From: Klebsiella terrigena
Lineage (GTDB): Bacteria > Pseudomonadota > Gammaproteobacteria > Enterobacterales > Enterobacteriaceae
Assembly (NCBI RefSeq): GCF_006539725.1
Contig: NZ_BJNO01000009.1
Location: 1 to 64,000, forward strand
Direction of reading: 5' to 3'
Length of the DNA: 64,000 nt
This document shows positions 1-10,171 of this stretch, piece after piece. The notes under the pieces are model-generated. The model did not search any database and was not told where the DNA came from. It saw nothing but the letters and a program-made list of their open reading frames with translations. The translations under genes and the position numbers were made by a program. The first letter of the stretch is position 1. The number at the start of each line of letters is the position of its first letter.

Positions 1-150
1 TTTAGGATTTTTCTCTTCAACTGAACCGGCTTAATCTGTGAAGTTGTTCACATTTGCCGTGTCAGTGGGAGCGCATTATAGGGAGTTCTTTTGGTATGGC
101 AAGCCTTAAAATACAAAAAACCTATCAAGCGCTCATTATTTGAACTTTCC
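1..150 (-). promoter_or_regulatory. rRNA operon P1-type promoter, reading leftward off the window
   Basis: Read on the minus strand there is a -35 TTGCCA (97-102), a 16-base spacer, a perfect -10 TATAAT (75-80), then GCGC and CACTGACACGG. This is the layout of E. coli rrn P1 promoters, including the short 16-base spacing and the GC-rich discriminator of stringently controlled promoters. An AT-rich tract at about 103-130 fits an UP element. The downstream leader (from about 68 down to 1) resembles the rrnE/rrnD-type P1-P2 leader I remember, with GAAGAGAAAAATCC near the edge. P2 and the 16S gene must lie outside the window. Inference from motif recall, not from an alignment. Confidence 0.8.
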
Positions 151-386
151 CTTCCATCTCACGAATAGCTGATACCGCTGAAACCCAGTACTGGCGCGGC
201 CTGCGGCCTATTCCCATCTCCAGGCAGTTTTTTCAAAAAATGTATGGCGTCCCGCACGCAGACGGCGGCCGCTGGCGTAGAGGAGCCATAAACGGCGGAT
301 TAAGCAGCCGCTTTGACTCACGACAAGGCGCCCTCGGTTCACACCTTTTTATAATCAGGACCGTTTCTCCTTACTGGTGTGAATCT

Positions 387-1508
387 ATGGCTTATCAACT
401 GAACATTAACTGGCCCGAGTTTTTAGAGAAGTACTGGCAAAAGCGGCCGGTAGTATTAAAGAATGCTTTCCCAAACTTCGTCGATCCGATCACCCCGGAC
501 GAGCTGGCGGGTCTGGCCATGGAACCGGAAGTCGACAGCCGGCTGGTCAGCCTGGTGAACGAGCAGTGGCAGGCCAGCAACGGGCCGTTCGAACATTTTG
601 ATGGCCTGGGCGAAACCGGCTGGTCGCTGCTGGCGCAGGCGGTCAACCACTGGCATATGCCTGCCGCCGAGCTGGTTCGCCCGTTCCGCGTGCTGCCTGA
701 CTGGCGCCTTGATGACCTGATGATCTCCTTCTCGGTCCCGGGCGGCGGCGTTGGCCCGCACATCGACCAGTACGATGTCTTCATTATTCAGGGTATGGGC
801 AGCCGCCGCTGGCGCGTGGGCGACAAGCTGCCGATGCGTCAGTTCTGCCCGCACCCGGCGCTGCTGCACGTCGATCCTTTCCCACCGATTATTGATGAAG
901 ACCTCGAGCCAGGCGATATCCTTTATATTCCACCGGGATTCCCGCACGACGGCATCACTCACGAAACGGCGCTCAACTACTCCGTTGGCTTCCGCGGGCC
1001 GAACGGTCGCGACCTGATCAGCAGCTTTGCCGACTACGCGCTGGAAAACGATCTCGGCAGCGAGCACTACAGCGATCCGGACCTGACCTGCCGCGAACAT
1101 CCCGGCCGGGTTGAAGAGTATGAGCTCGACCGTCTGCGCGGGATGATGATCGACATGATTAGCCAGCCGGAGGACTTTACCCAGTGGTTCGGCCGCTTTG
1201 CCACCACCCCGCGTCACGATCTGGACATCGCGCCGGCCGAGCCGCCTTATGAAGAAGAAGAGATTGTTGATGCCCTCAACGGCGGCGAAACGCTGGCCCG
1301 CCTGAGCGGCCTGCGCGTGCTGCATATCGGCGACAGCTTCTTTGTGAACAGCGAAGCGCTGGCAATCACCGATATCGACGCGCTGGACGCGCTGTGCCGC
1401 TACACCTCGCTGAGTAAAGATGAGCTGGGCAAGGGGCTGCATAACCCGGACTTTATCGCCGAGCTAACGCGCCTTATCAACCAGGGTTACTGGTACTTCG
1501 AAGAGTAA
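387..1508 (+). CDS. roxA: 50S ribosomal protein L16 arginine 3-hydroxylase RoxA (YcfD)
   Basis: A 2-oxoglutarate/Fe(II)-dependent JmjC oxygenase that hydroxylates an arginine of ribosomal protein L16 in the cytoplasm. The iron triad is visible as His125 and Asp127 in GPHIDQYD and His187 in FPHDGITHE, numbered from the ATG at 387. That numbering matches the E. coli protein (373 residues). An open frame extends upstream to 240, but the added residues do not look like the family, so the ATG at 387 is chosen. The gene stands alone: a leftward rRNA promoter lies upstream and a strong terminator follows at once. The link between an L16 modifier and a neighbouring rRNA operon may be chance. Confidence 0.95.
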   Translation: MAYQLNINWPEFLEKYWQKRPVVLKNAFPNFVDPITPDELAGLAMEPEVDSRLVSLVNEQWQASNGPFEHFDGLGETGWSLLAQAVNHWHMPAAELVRPFRVLPDWRLDDLMISFSVPGGGVGPHIDQYDVFIIQGMGSRRWRVGDKLPMRQFCPHPALLHVDPFPPIIDEDLEPGDILYIPPGFPHDGITHETALNYSVGFRGPNGRDLISSFADYALENDLGSEHYSDPDLTCREHPGRVEEYELDRLRGMMIDMISQPEDFTQWFGRFATTPRHDLDIAPAEPPYEEEEIVDALNGGETLARLSGLRVLHIGDSFFVNSEALAITDIDALDALCRYTSLSKDELGKGLHNPDFIAELTRLINQGYWYFEE

Positions 1509-1516
1509 GCCTCCCA

Positions 1517-1543
1517 AAGCCTGGCACCGCCAGGCTTCTTTTT
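1517..1543 (+). terminator. Rho-independent terminator of roxA
   Basis: A 9-bp stem AAGCCTGGC/GCCAGGCTT (1517-1525 and 1529-1537) with an ACC loop is followed by CTTTTT. It begins eight bases after the roxA stop codon. Confidence 0.9.
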
Positions 1544-1570
1544 ATGGTCTGCTTTTATTACCCGCTTTTA

Positions 1571-3019
1571 TTACGCCCGTTTTGGCAGCGTCAGAATAAA
1601 GCGGGTTGAGCGCGCGTCGGACTCTACCGCCACGCTGCCGCGGTGCGCCGTGACGATCGATTTAACGATAGCCAGGCCAATGCCGCTCCCCTCGCCTTTA
1701 CGCTGGCGGGAGGGATCGACGCGGTAGAAGCGGTCGAAAAGCCGCGACAGATGCTCTGTAGGTATCGGCGCTCCCGGATTCTCAACGATCAGCTGAACCC
1801 GGGCATCGGCCTCCGTCAGGTGAACGGTGACCGCCCGGCCGCCCGGCGTATAGCGAATGGCGTTAGAGAGCAAATTACTCATCGCCCGGCGCAGCATCAG
1901 CGGGTCGCCCACCACCCAGCAGGCGCTGCCGCTAAAGTGCAGGGTCACTTCCCGCTCCTCGGCCCAGGCCTCAAAGAAGTCGAAGACCTTGCTGACCTCA
2001 TCGGCCAGATTCAGCGCTTTTAGCTCCGGGATCAGCTGATTGTTGTCGGCCTGCGCCAGAAACAGCATATCGCTGACCATCCGCGACATCCGCGAGAACT
2101 CTTCCAGATTGGAGTACAGCACATCCTCCAGCTCTTTTTGACTGCGGGTCTGACTGAGCGCGATCTCCGTCTGGGTCACCAGGTTAGTTATCGGCGTGCG
2201 GATCTCATGGGCAATATCCGCGGAAAAGTTGGACTGACGGGTAAACACATCCTCGATACGTTCCAGCATATGGTTAAACGACAGCACCAGCCGCTCCAGC
2301 TCAATCGGCACCGACTGCGGGTTTAAGCGCACGTCGAGGTCGCGGGAGGTAATGTTTTGAATCTGTCGACTGACCCGGCGAATCGGCTTATGCCCGTGAT
2401 AGACCACGAACAGCACAATAAAGAAGATAAGGATGCTGATAATCGTCGCCGCCGAAATCAGCCTCGCCTTCAGCTCGTTAATATAGTGGAGATGAAAATC
2501 GATCGACAGGGCCATAAGCAGGCGGTAGGCCGGCCTGCCGTCCGCCGCGCGGCCAAGCGGCAGCATAATCAGCCGCCAGGAGCGGGTCTGCATCTGGTGG
2601 TTATCGTGAGTTAACGCCCGCGGATGCGGATCTACCCACGAGATAACGTTGCCATCCTGCAGCCTGGCGGCAATGCCCGGCGTGCTCATGATATGGCTGA
2701 GATCCGGGCCGTTCGGTGACTGGAAAAGGGTCTGGCCGCTGCCGTCATCGAGGCAAATAAAGACGTTGGCGTAGCCATCGATCACGTTCTTTAAGATCTC
2801 CAGCCGCCGCGCCTGAGGATAGTCGGCGTGGTTGAGCACCGTCTCAAGGGTGGTGGCCAACTGCCTGAGGTCGTGGGCGTCGCGCTCTTCAAAATGCGCC
2901 TTTACCGAATGGATCATTATCCAGGTGAAGGCGAAAAAGGCCACTATCGTCGCCAGGCTGATAAAAAAGGTCAGCCGCGTCGCCAGCGAAAACGGGCGCC
3001 GCAGCAGCTTAATCGCCAT
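1571..3019 (-). CDS. cusS: Copper/silver-sensing histidine kinase CusS
   Basis: Inner-membrane sensor kinase of the CusRS two-component system, which detects periplasmic Cu(I)/Ag(I) and phosphorylates CusR. The protein has 482 residues with membrane segments at about 15-37 and 186-207, a periplasmic sensor between them, a HAMP linker, the phospho-acceptor His271 in [12 protein letters not shown], and ATPase boxes including [13 protein letters not shown]. The periplasmic part is shorter than in E. coli and lacks the HGHGHMEH-type histidine stretch I recall there, so metal affinity could differ. The start at 3019 ([11 protein letters not shown]) is chosen by similarity; the open frame extends a little further. 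It overlaps cusR by 11 bases, so the two are co-translated. Confidence 0.93.
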   Translation of the reverse strand: MAIKLLRRPFSLATRLTFFISLATIVAFFAFTWIMIHSVKAHFEERDAHDLRQLATTLETVLNHADYPQARRLEILKNVIDGYANVFICLDDGSGQTLFQSPNGPDLSHIMSTPGIAARLQDGNVISWVDPHPRALTHDNHQMQTRSWRLIMLPLGRAADGRPAYRLLMALSIDFHLHYINELKARLISAATIISILIFFIVLFVVYHGHKPIRRVSRQIQNITSRDLDVRLNPQSVPIELERLVLSFNHMLERIEDVFTRQSNFSADIAHEIRTPITNLVTQTEIALSQTRSQKELEDVLYSNLEEFSRMSRMVSDMLFLAQADNNQLIPELKALNLADEVSKVFDFFEAWAEEREVTLHFSGSACWVVGDPLMLRRAMSNLLSNAIRYTPGGRAVTVHLTEADARVQLIVENPGAPIPTEHLSRLFDRFYRVDPSRQRKGEGSGIGLAIVKSIVTAHRGSVAVESDARSTRFILTLPKRA

Positions 3020-3692
3020 CCGGCACCTCGAGCACGTAGCCGACGCCGCGCACGGTCTGGATAAGCTTAGGTTCAAAATCATTATCGATTTTGCCCCGCA
3101 GCCGCTTCACCGCCACGTCGATGGCGTTGGTGTCGCTGTCAAAATTCATGTCCCAAACCTGGGAGGCGATTAGCGAACGGGGCAGTACTTCCCCCTGATG
3201 GCGAATAAAGAACTCCAGCAGCGTAAACTCTTTGCTGGTCAGCGTGATGCGCGCGCCCGCGCGGGTCACCCTGCGGCTGACCAGGTCGAGCGTTAAATCC
3301 GCCACCTGGAACTGGCTCTCAACGATCGTCGCCGCCCCGCGGCGCAGGAGCGTCCTCACCCGCGCCAGCAGTTCGGCAAAGGCAAAGGGCTTGACCAGAT
3401 AATCATCGGCCCCGAGCTCCAGCCCCTTCACCCGATGCTCAACGGTCCCCAGCGCGGTCAGCAGCAGGATCGGCATGCCTTTATCGGCGGATCGCAGCAT
3501 TCTGACGATATCCCAGCCGTTCACATCCGGCAGCATGATGTCGAGGATCAGCAGGTCATAATCGCTAGTCATCGCCAGGTGATAGCCGTTCAGACCGTTA
3601 TCCGCCAGATCGACAACAAAACCGGCTTCCGTCAGCCCTTTCGTCAGGTACTCACCGGTTTTCATCTCATCTTCGACGATCAAAATCTTCAT
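3009..3692 (-). CDS. cusR: Copper/silver response regulator CusR
   Basis: OmpR/PhoB-type response regulator of 227 residues, the same length as E. coli CusR. The receiver domain carries the phospho-acceptor Asp51 in [10 protein letters not shown] and the conserved Lys in LVKPFAF; the C-terminal winged helix ends in RGVGYVLE. The start is the ATG at 3692 (MKILIVEDE); a longer frame to 3746 lacks family similarity, and GGAGCAG just upstream serves as ribosome binding site. It is divergent from cusCFBA, with a palindromic operator between the two units (3768-3793), consistent with CusR activating both directions. Confidence 0.94.
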   Translation of the reverse strand: MKILIVEDEMKTGEYLTKGLTEAGFVVDLADNGLNGYHLAMTSDYDLLILDIMLPDVNGWDIVRMLRSADKGMPILLLTALGTVEHRVKGLELGADDYLVKPFAFAELLARVRTLLRRGAATIVESQFQVADLTLDLVSRRVTRAGARITLTSKEFTLLEFFIRHQGEVLPRSLIASQVWDMNFDSDTNAIDVAVKRLRGKIDNDFEPKLIQTVRGVGYVLEVPDGD

Positions 3693-3767
3693 CACCTGCT
3701 CCTTCACGCGCCGATTGTGCGGGCTTTCAATTTTAGAGGAGCCCAACCGGATAGCAATGAATTCTCA

Positions 3768-3793
3768 GGAAAATGACAGCTTTGTCATTTTCC
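3768..3793. promoter_or_regulatory. CusR box, perfect palindrome between cusR and cusC
   Basis: An 11-bp arm GGAAAATGACA is repeated inverted as TGTCATTTTCC after a 4-base spacer. It matches the known E. coli CusR box pattern AAAATGACA...TGTCATTTT. It lies 75 bases before cusR and 70 before cusC, placed to serve both divergent promoters. Confidence 0.88.
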
Positions 3794-3863
3794 CGTCACG
3801 CGTCAAACAGACGCCGTTGCGTAAAGTACAGGGCATTCCCTGATAGCCGATAAACCTGCCACT

Positions 3864-5249
3864 ATGCGCCAGTTAAAGCTTATTTCGCTCAGCGTTATTT
3901 TTATCCTGACGGGCTGTCTCTCCTTAGCCCCGGACTACCGCCAGCCGACCTCGCCGGTACCGCAGCAGTTCTCCCTCAGCCAGAACCAACTGGTGACGCC
4001 GCCTGCGGGCTATCAGGAGACCGGCTGGCGCGCGTTTTTCGCCGACCCGCAGGTTAAATCGCTGATTGTCACCGCGCTTGGCAATAACCGGGACCTGCGC
4101 ATGGCGACCCTGAAAGTGCAGGAAGCGCGGGCGCAGTACGGCGTGACCGATGCCGACCGCTATCCGCAGCTCGACGCCTCCGCCAGCACCACCTACGGCG
4201 GGAAGCTTAAAGGCGATACCACCACCAGCAGCGACTATCAGGCCGGGCTGAACCTCAGCTTCGATCTCGACTTCTTCGGCCGCCTGAAAAACATGAGTGA
4301 AGCGCAGCGGCAGACCTTTTTCGCCAGCGTAGAAGCCCAGCGCGCGGTACACATCTTATTGATTGCTAACGTTTCACAAAGCTACTTCAACCAGCGCCTG
4401 GCCGCAGCGCAGCTCGCCGTGGCCCGCGAGACGTTACAAAACTACCGCCAGTCCTATGCTTTCGTAGAGAAACAGCTGCTGACCGGCAGCAGCAGCGTGC
4501 TGGCGCTGGAGCAGGCGCGCGGGGTGATTGAAAGTACCCGCGCCGATATCGCCAGGCGCGAAGGCGAGCTGGCGCAGGCCAATAACGCCCTGCAGCTGCT
4601 ATTGGGCAGCTATCAGCGCCTGCCGGACGACGCGGCCGACGGCGCGGGGGATATTCACAGCCTCAGGCTGCCGCCCGCCCTCTCCTCGCAGATCCTGCTC
4701 CAGCGCCCCGATATTTTAGAGGCCGAGCACGGGCTGCGGGCGGCGAACGCCAATATCGGCGCCGCGCGGGCGGCCTTCTTCCCGTCGATTACGCTAACCA
4801 GTTCGCTTTCCGGCAGCAGCGCCGACCTCTCCAGCCTGTTTAATCCGGCCAGCGGGATGTGGAACTTCATCCCTAAAATCGAGCTGCCGATATTCAACGC
4901 CGGGCGAAATCAGGCCAACCTCGACGTCGCCGAAATCCGCCAGCAGCAGTCGGTGGTGAATTACGAACAGAAAATCCAGAACGCCTTTAAAGAGGTGGCC
5001 GATGCCCTGGCCTTGCGCCAGAGCCTGGCGGATCAAATCAGCGCCCAGCAGCGCTATCTCGCCTCCCTGCAAATCACCCGCCAGCGCGCCGGAACGCTCT
5101 ATCAACACGGCGCGGTCAGCTATATCGAAGTGCTGGACGCCGAACGTTCGCTGTTCGCCACGCAGCAGATCCTGCTGGATCTCAACTACGCCCGCCAGGT
5201 GAACGAAATTCAGCTCTTTACCGCCCTCGGCGGCGGCTGGCTCGAATAA
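3864..5249 (+). CDS. cusC: Cus efflux outer-membrane channel CusC
   Basis: TolC-like outer-membrane factor of the tripartite Cu(I)/Ag(I) efflux pump CusCBA. The 461-residue product begins with a lipoprotein signal peptide whose lipobox is LTGC, so the mature N-terminal Cys18 is lipidated. Two repeated OEP domains follow, with family stretches NRDLRMATLKVQEARAQY and FDLDFFGRLKNMSEA. The C-terminus ARQVNEIQLFTALGGGW matches CusC. It is the first gene of cusCFBA, directly downstream of the CusR box. Confidence 0.94.
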   Translation: MRQLKLISLSVIFILTGCLSLAPDYRQPTSPVPQQFSLSQNQLVTPPAGYQETGWRAFFADPQVKSLIVTALGNNRDLRMATLKVQEARAQYGVTDADRYPQLDASASTTYGGKLKGDTTTSSDYQAGLNLSFDLDFFGRLKNMSEAQRQTFFASVEAQRAVHILLIANVSQSYFNQRLAAAQLAVARETLQNYRQSYAFVEKQLLTGSSSVLALEQARGVIESTRADIARREGELAQANNALQLLLGSYQRLPDDAADGAGDIHSLRLPPALSSQILLQRPDILEAEHGLRAANANIGAARAAFFPSITLTSSLSGSSADLSSLFNPASGMWNFIPKIELPIFNAGRNQANLDVAEIRQQQSVVNYEQKIQNAFKEVADALALRQSLADQISAQQRYLASLQITRQRAGTLYQHGAVSYIEVLDAERSLFATQQILLDLNYARQVNEIQLFTALGGGWLE

Positions 5250-5278
5250 CCCATTATTGAATATCAGGAGTGTTAATC

Positions 5279-5626
5279 ATGAATCATGTCGCAAAAACGG
5301 TCATTTTTGGTCTTCTTCTGTCCGCAGCGGTCTCCGGCGCCCAAGCCACCGGACACCAGCATGGCGAAATGATGCCCGCCGCGCCCGCCGCCGGGCAGGC
5401 GCAGGCCATCAGCGCCACCGGCGAAGTCAAAATCATTGATATGGAGAGTAAAAAAGTCACCATCGACCATGACGCCATCCCGGCGCTGAACTGGCCGCCG
5501 ATGACCATGCGCTTCACCATCACTCCGCAAACCCAGCTTAACGCGGTTAAGCCCGGCGATAAGGTCGCCTTCACCTTTATTCAGCAGGGCAACCTCTCCT
5601 TATTACAGGATATCCACGTTAACTAA
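5279..5626 (+). CDS. cusF: Periplasmic Cu(I)/Ag(I) metallochaperone CusF
   Basis: Small periplasmic copper/silver-binding protein that hands metal to CusB. The 115-residue precursor has a signal peptide ending near SGAQATG and an OB-fold core. The diagnostic metal site is present: His in TIDHDAIP, then Trp in NWPP and the MTM pair, which hold Cu(I) through His, two Met and a cation-pi Trp. AGGAG at 5266-5270 lies eight bases before the ATG at 5279, which is therefore preferred over the GTG at 5270. It sits between cusC and cusB, as in E. coli. Confidence 0.94.
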   Translation: MNHVAKTVIFGLLLSAAVSGAQATGHQHGEMMPAAPAAGQAQAISATGEVKIIDMESKKVTIDHDAIPALNWPPMTMRFTITPQTQLNAVKPGDKVAFTFIQQGNLSLLQDIHVN

Positions 5627-5651
5627 TAAGGTGTTCACGGAGCGCATTACG

Positions 5652-6938
5652 ATGGTCTCTCTAAAACTTAAAACCGCTGCGCTCATTATCAGCAGTATGT
5701 CTCTTGGCGGGATGATTGCGGCGGGCCTCTATTATAGCGGGCTTGCCCCCGCTCACCCTGCGGGCGACGCGGAGCCTGCCGCCGGGCAGGCGCGTAAAGT
5801 CCTGTTCTGGTATGACCCGATGTACCCCAATACGCGCTTTGATAAGCCGGGGAAATCGCCGTTTATGGATATGGACCTGGTGGCCAAATACGCCGATGAA
5901 GAGGCGCCGCCTTCGGCCGCGCCGGGCGTACGCATCGACCCGACGCAAACCCAGAATCTGGGCGTTAAAACCGCCGCCGTCGTCCGCGGCCCGCTCAGCT
6001 ACGCCCGGACCTTCCCGGCCAACGTCAGCTATAACGAGTACCAGTTTGTCATCGTCCAGGCGCGCTCGGCGGGCTTTATCGACAGGGTCTACCCGCTGAC
6101 CGTCGGGGATAAGATAAAGAAAGGCACCCCGCTTATCGACCTGACCATTCCCGACTGGGTCGAGGCGCAGAGCGAATATCTGCTGCTGCAGGAAACCGGC
6201 GGCACCGCCACCCAGGTGGAGGGGATCCTCGAGCGGCTGCGCCTCGCCGGAATGCCGGATGAGGATATCCGCCGCCTGAAGGCGACGCGCAAAATTCAGA
6301 CCCGCTTCACCCTTAAAGCGCCGATTGACGGCGTGATTACCGCCTTTGATCTTCGCACCGGCATGAACATCGCCAAAGATAACGTGGTGGCCAAAATTCA
6401 GGGCATGGACCCGGTGTGGATTAGCGCCTCGGTGCCGGAATCTATCGCCTGGCTGATTAAAGACGCCTCGCAGTTTGTCCTTTCCGTTCCGGCATGGCCG
6501 GACAAAGCCTTCACCATCAGCAAATGGAGCATGCTGCCCGGCGTGGATGCGGCTACCCGCACGCTGCAGCTGCGTCTGCAGGTCGATAACCCGGACGAGG
6601 CGCTGAAGCCGGGAATGACCGCCTGGCTGAAGCTGAACGCGCAGAGTCAGCCGATGCTGCTGATCCCGTCGAAAGCGCTGATCGACAGCGGCGCGGAGCA
6701 GCGGGTTATCACCGTGGACGGCGATGGTCGCTTCGTGCCGAAACCGGTCGAGGTCTTCCAGCAGTCCGGCGATATGACGGCGATCCGCTCCGGCATTCAT
6801 GAAGGAGAGAAGGTCGTCGCCAGCGGCCTGTTCCTGATTGATTCCGAGGCCAATATCTCCGGCGCGCTGGATCGGATGCGCGCAAAGCCGACCGCCGCGA
6901 CGCCGAACGTACCGAATAGCGCGGCGCATGCGCACTGA
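5652..6938 (+). CDS. cusB: Cus efflux periplasmic adaptor CusB
   Basis: Membrane-fusion protein bridging CusA and CusC. The 428-residue product has an N-terminal membrane anchor/signal (about residues 5-29), then the heavy-metal-binding segment LFWYDPMYPNTRF with PFMDMDL, whose methionines take metal from CusF. Barrel-sandwich and beta-barrel domains follow, and the C-terminal AHAH ending is retained. ATG 5652 with GGAG ten bases before is preferred to a GTG at 5631 because the latter adds residues absent from the family. It lies 25 bases after cusF and 11 before cusA. Confidence 0.94.
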   Translation: MVSLKLKTAALIISSMSLGGMIAAGLYYSGLAPAHPAGDAEPAAGQARKVLFWYDPMYPNTRFDKPGKSPFMDMDLVAKYADEEAPPSAAPGVRIDPTQTQNLGVKTAAVVRGPLSYARTFPANVSYNEYQFVIVQARSAGFIDRVYPLTVGDKIKKGTPLIDLTIPDWVEAQSEYLLLQETGGTATQVEGILERLRLAGMPDEDIRRLKATRKIQTRFTLKAPIDGVITAFDLRTGMNIAKDNVVAKIQGMDPVWISASVPESIAWLIKDASQFVLSVPAWPDKAFTISKWSMLPGVDAATRTLQLRLQVDNPDEALKPGMTAWLKLNAQSQPMLLIPSKALIDSGAEQRVITVDGDGRFVPKPVEVFQQSGDMTAIRSGIHEGEKVVASGLFLIDSEANISGALDRMRAKPTAATPNVPNSAAHAH

Positions 6939-6949
6939 GGAGATGACAA

Positions 6950-9900
6950 ATGATTGAATGGATTATCCGTCGCTCGGTGGCCAACCGCTTTCTGGTGATC
7001 ATGGGGGCGCTGTTCCTCAGCATCTGGGGGACGTGGACCATCGTCCATACGCCGGTGGATGCCCTGCCGGATCTCTCTGACGTGCAGGTGATCGTCAAGA
7101 CCAGCTACCCCGGCCAGGCGCCGCAAATCGTCGAAAACCAGGTCACCTGGCCGCTGACCACCACCATGCTCTCGGTGCCGGGAGCCAAAACGGTGCGCGG
7201 CTTCTCGCAGTTCGGCGCCTCCTACGTCTACGTGATTTTTGCCGACGGCACCGATCCCTACTGGGCGCGCTCGCGGGTGCTGGAGTACCTCAACCAGGTG
7301 CAGGGCAAGCTTCCGGCCGGCGTCAGCGCCGAAATGGGCCCGGATGCCACCGGCGTCGGCTGGATCTACGAGTACGCGCTGGTCGACCGCAGCGGCAGGC
7401 ACGACCTCGCCGAGCTGCGCTCGCTGCAGGACTGGTTTTTAAAATATGAGCTAAAAACGATTCCGGACGTTTCGGAAGTGGCCTCGGTGGGCGGCGTGGT
7501 CAAAGAGTATCAGGTCGTGGTCGACCCGCTGAAGCTGACCCAGTACGGCATTACCCTGGCGGCGGTGAAATCGGCGCTGGATGCCTCCAACCAGGAGGCC
7601 GGCGGCTCTTCCGTCGAGCTGGCGGAAGCCGAATATATGGTGCGCGCCAGCGGCTATCTGCAAAGCCTCGATGACTTTAACCACATCGTGCTGGCAACCG
7701 GCGACAGCGGCGTGCCGGTCTATCTGCGCGACGTCGCCAGGGTACAAATCGGCCCGGAAATGCGCCGCGGCATCGCCGAACTGAACGGCGAAGGCGAAGT
7801 GGCCGGCGGCGTGGTGATCCTGCGCTCCGGCAAGAACGCCCGCGAAGTGATTTCGGCCGTAAGGGCCAAACTGGCATCCCTGCAGAGCAGCCTGCCGGAA
7901 GGGGTTGAAGTAGTCACCACCTATGACCGCAGCCAGCTGATCGACCGGGCCATCGACAACCTCAGCATGAAGCTTCTGGAGGAGTTTATCGTCGTCGCGC
8001 TGGTCTGCGCCCTGTTCCTGTGGCACCTACGCTCGGCGCTGGTCGCCATTATCTCTCTCCCGCTCGGCCTGTGCTTCGCCTTTATCATGATGCATTTCCA
8101 GGGGCTGAACGCCAACATCATGTCGCTGGGCGGGATTGCGATTGCGGTGGGGGCGATGGTCGATGCCGCCATCGTGATGATAGAAAACGCCCACAAGCGG
8201 CTGGAGGAGTGGGATCATCAGCATCCCGGAGAGCGGCCCGATAACGACACGCGCTGGAAAATCATCACTGACGCCTCGGTGGAGGTCGGCCCGGCGCTGT
8301 TTATCAGCCTGCTGATTATCACCCTGTCGTTTATCCCGATTTTCACCCTCGAAGGGCAGGAAGGAAAACTGTTCGGCCCGCTGGCGTTTACCAAAACCTG
8401 GTCGATGGCCGGGGCGGCGCTGCTGGCGATCGTGGCGATCCCGATCCTAATGGGGTTCTGGATCCGCGGCAGGATCCCGGCGGAGAGCAGCAACCCGCTC
8501 AACCGCTTCCTGATCCGCATTTATCATCCGCTGCTGCTGAAGGTGCTGCGCTGGCCGAAGGCGACCCTGCTGGTCGCGGCGCTAACGATCCTGACGGTCA
8601 TCTGGCCGCTCAGCCGGGTGGGCGGCGAGTTCCTGCCGCAGATCAACGAAGGCGATCTGCTGTATATGCCGTCAACCCTGCCGGGAATTTCCGCCTCGCA
8701 GGCGGCGGATATGCTGCAGAAGACCGATAAGCTGATCATGACGGTGCCGGAAGTGGCCCGCGTATTCGGCAAAACCGGTAAGGCCGAGACCGCCACCGAT
8801 TCCGCCCCGCTGGAGATGGTCGAGACCACCATTCAGCTCAAGCCGCAGAATCAGTGGCGCCCGGGGATGACCATGGAGAAGATCGTCGAAGAGCTGGATA
8901 AAGCCGTGCGCCTGCCGGGACTCGCCAACCTGTGGGTGCCGCCGATCCGCAACCGGATCGATATGCTCTCCACCGGGATCAAGAGCCCGATCGGCATTAA
9001 GGTCTCCGGCACTAACCTCGCCGATATCGATGAGAGCGCAGAGCAGATTGAAGCGGTGGCCCGCACCGTGCCGGGCGTCACCTCAGCGCTGGCGGAGCGG
9101 CTGGTCGGCGGGCGCTATCTCAACATCGATATCAACCGCGAGCAGGCCGCCCGCTACGGCATGAGCGTCGGCGACGTGCAGCTGTTCGTCTCCTCGGCCA
9201 TCGGCGGCGCGATGGTGGGCGAAACGGTAGAAGGCGTCGAGCGCTACCCGATCAACATCCGCTACCCGCAAAGCTACCGCGACAGCCCGGAGGCCCTGCG
9301 CCAGCTGCCGATCCTCACTCCGCTGAAGCAGCAAATCGTCCTCGGCGACGTGGCGCAGGTCAAAGTGGTAACCGGCCCGTCGATGCTGAAAACCGAGAAC
9401 GCCCGCCCGACCAGCTGGATCTATATCGACGCCAGGGATCGCGACATGGTGTCGGTGGTGCACGATCTGCAGCAGGCCATCGCCCAGGGCGTGAAGCTGA
9501 AGCCGGGGACCAGCGTCTCCTACTCCGGCCAGTTTGAGCTGCTCGAACGCGCCAACCAGAAGCTGAAGCTGATGGTCCCCATGACGCTGATGATCATTTT
9601 CGTCCTGCTGTACCTCGCGTTCCGTCGCTTTGGCGAGGCGCTGCTGATCATCGCCAGCGTGCCGTTCGCGCTGGTCGGCGGCATCTGGTTCCTCTACTGG
9701 ATGGGATTCCATCTGTCGGTGGCGACCGGTACCGGCTTTATCGCCCTTGCCGGGGTGGCGGCGGAATTTGGCGTGGTGATGCTGATGTACCTGCGCCACG
9801 CCATTGAAGCGGAGCCGTCGCTGGAAAACGCGGAAACCTTCAGCGCTGATAAGCTTGACGAGGCGCTGTACCGCGGCGCGGTGCTGCGCGTGCGGCCAAA

Positions 9901-10102
9901 GGCGATGACCGTGGCGGTCATTATCGCCGGCCTGCTGCCGATTTTATGGGGTACCGGCGCCGGTTCGGAGGTGATGAGCCGCATCGCCGCGCCGATGATT
10001 GGCGGGATGATCACCGCCCCGCTGCTGTCGCTGTTTATCATTCCGGCGGCCTATAAGCTGATGTGGCTGTACCGGCACCGACGCCCGGCGCAGCGGGCAT
10101 AA
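6950..10102 (+). CDS. cusA: Cu(I)/Ag(I) efflux RND pump CusA
   Basis: Proton-driven inner-membrane RND transporter that expels Cu(I)/Ag(I) through CusB and CusC. The 1050-residue length fits the heavy-metal efflux family. The first membrane helix ([15 protein letters not shown]) is followed by the periplasmic porter loop. The proton-relay Asp lies in [17 protein letters not shown], and a second half repeats the topology and ends [17 protein letters not shown]. Methionine-rich periplasmic segments are present, but I did not map each metal-relay Met. GAGGAG precedes the ATG. It is the last gene of cusCFBA. Confidence 0.95.
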   Translation: MIEWIIRRSVANRFLVIMGALFLSIWGTWTIVHTPVDALPDLSDVQVIVKTSYPGQAPQIVENQVTWPLTTTMLSVPGAKTVRGFSQFGASYVYVIFADGTDPYWARSRVLEYLNQVQGKLPAGVSAEMGPDATGVGWIYEYALVDRSGRHDLAELRSLQDWFLKYELKTIPDVSEVASVGGVVKEYQVVVDPLKLTQYGITLAAVKSALDASNQEAGGSSVELAEAEYMVRASGYLQSLDDFNHIVLATGDSGVPVYLRDVARVQIGPEMRRGIAELNGEGEVAGGVVILRSGKNAREVISAVRAKLASLQSSLPEGVEVVTTYDRSQLIDRAIDNLSMKLLEEFIVVALVCALFLWHLRSALVAIISLPLGLCFAFIMMHFQGLNANIMSLGGIAIAVGAMVDAAIVMIENAHKRLEEWDHQHPGERPDNDTRWKIITDASVEVGPALFISLLIITLSFIPIFTLEGQEGKLFGPLAFTKTWSMAGAALLAIVAIPILMGFWIRGRIPAESSNPLNRFLIRIYHPLLLKVLRWPKATLLVAALTILTVIWPLSRVGGEFLPQINEGDLLYMPSTLPGISASQAADMLQKTDKLIMTVPEVARVFGKTGKAETATDSAPLEMVETTIQLKPQNQWRPGMTMEKIVEELDKAVRLPGLANLWVPPIRNRIDMLSTGIKSPIGIKVSGTNLADIDESAEQIEAVARTVPGVTSALAERLVGGRYLNIDINREQAARYGMSVGDVQLFVSSAIGGAMVGETVEGVERYPINIRYPQSYRDSPEALRQLPILTPLKQQIVLGDVAQVKVVTGPSMLKTENARPTSWIYIDARDRDMVSVVHDLQQAIAQGVKLKPGTSVSYSGQFELLERANQKLKLMVPMTLMIIFVLLYLAFRRFGEALLIIASVPFALVGGIWFLYWMGFHLSVATGTGFIALAGVAAEFGVVMLMYLRHAIEAEPSLENAETFSADKLDEALYRGAVLRVRPKAMTVAVIIAGLLPILWGTGAGSEVMSRIAAPMIGGMITAPLLSLFIIPAAYKLMWLYRHRRPAQRA

Positions 10103-10108
10103 CCGGGC

Positions 10109-10144
10109 GGCGAGCGGGCCAGATCGCTATCCGCCCCGCTCGCC
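10109..10144. other. Hairpin between the convergent cusA and export operons
   Basis: A 10-bp inverted repeat GGCGAGCGGG/CCCGCTCGCC (10109-10118, 10135-10144) spans a 16-base loop. There is no T-tract on either side, so it may be a weak or factor-dependent terminator. It lies seven bases after the cusA stop. Confidence 0.4.
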
Positions 10145-10171
10145 CTCGCTCGCGCACTCTGCCAGGAGGCG

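Noticed and set aside
456-1442. Long minus-strand frame (328 codons) inside roxA
   Set aside because: It is the antisense of a well-conserved gene in GC-rich DNA, without its own start signals; the same applies to the long antisense frames in cusB, cusA, iolC, yagF and yagH.
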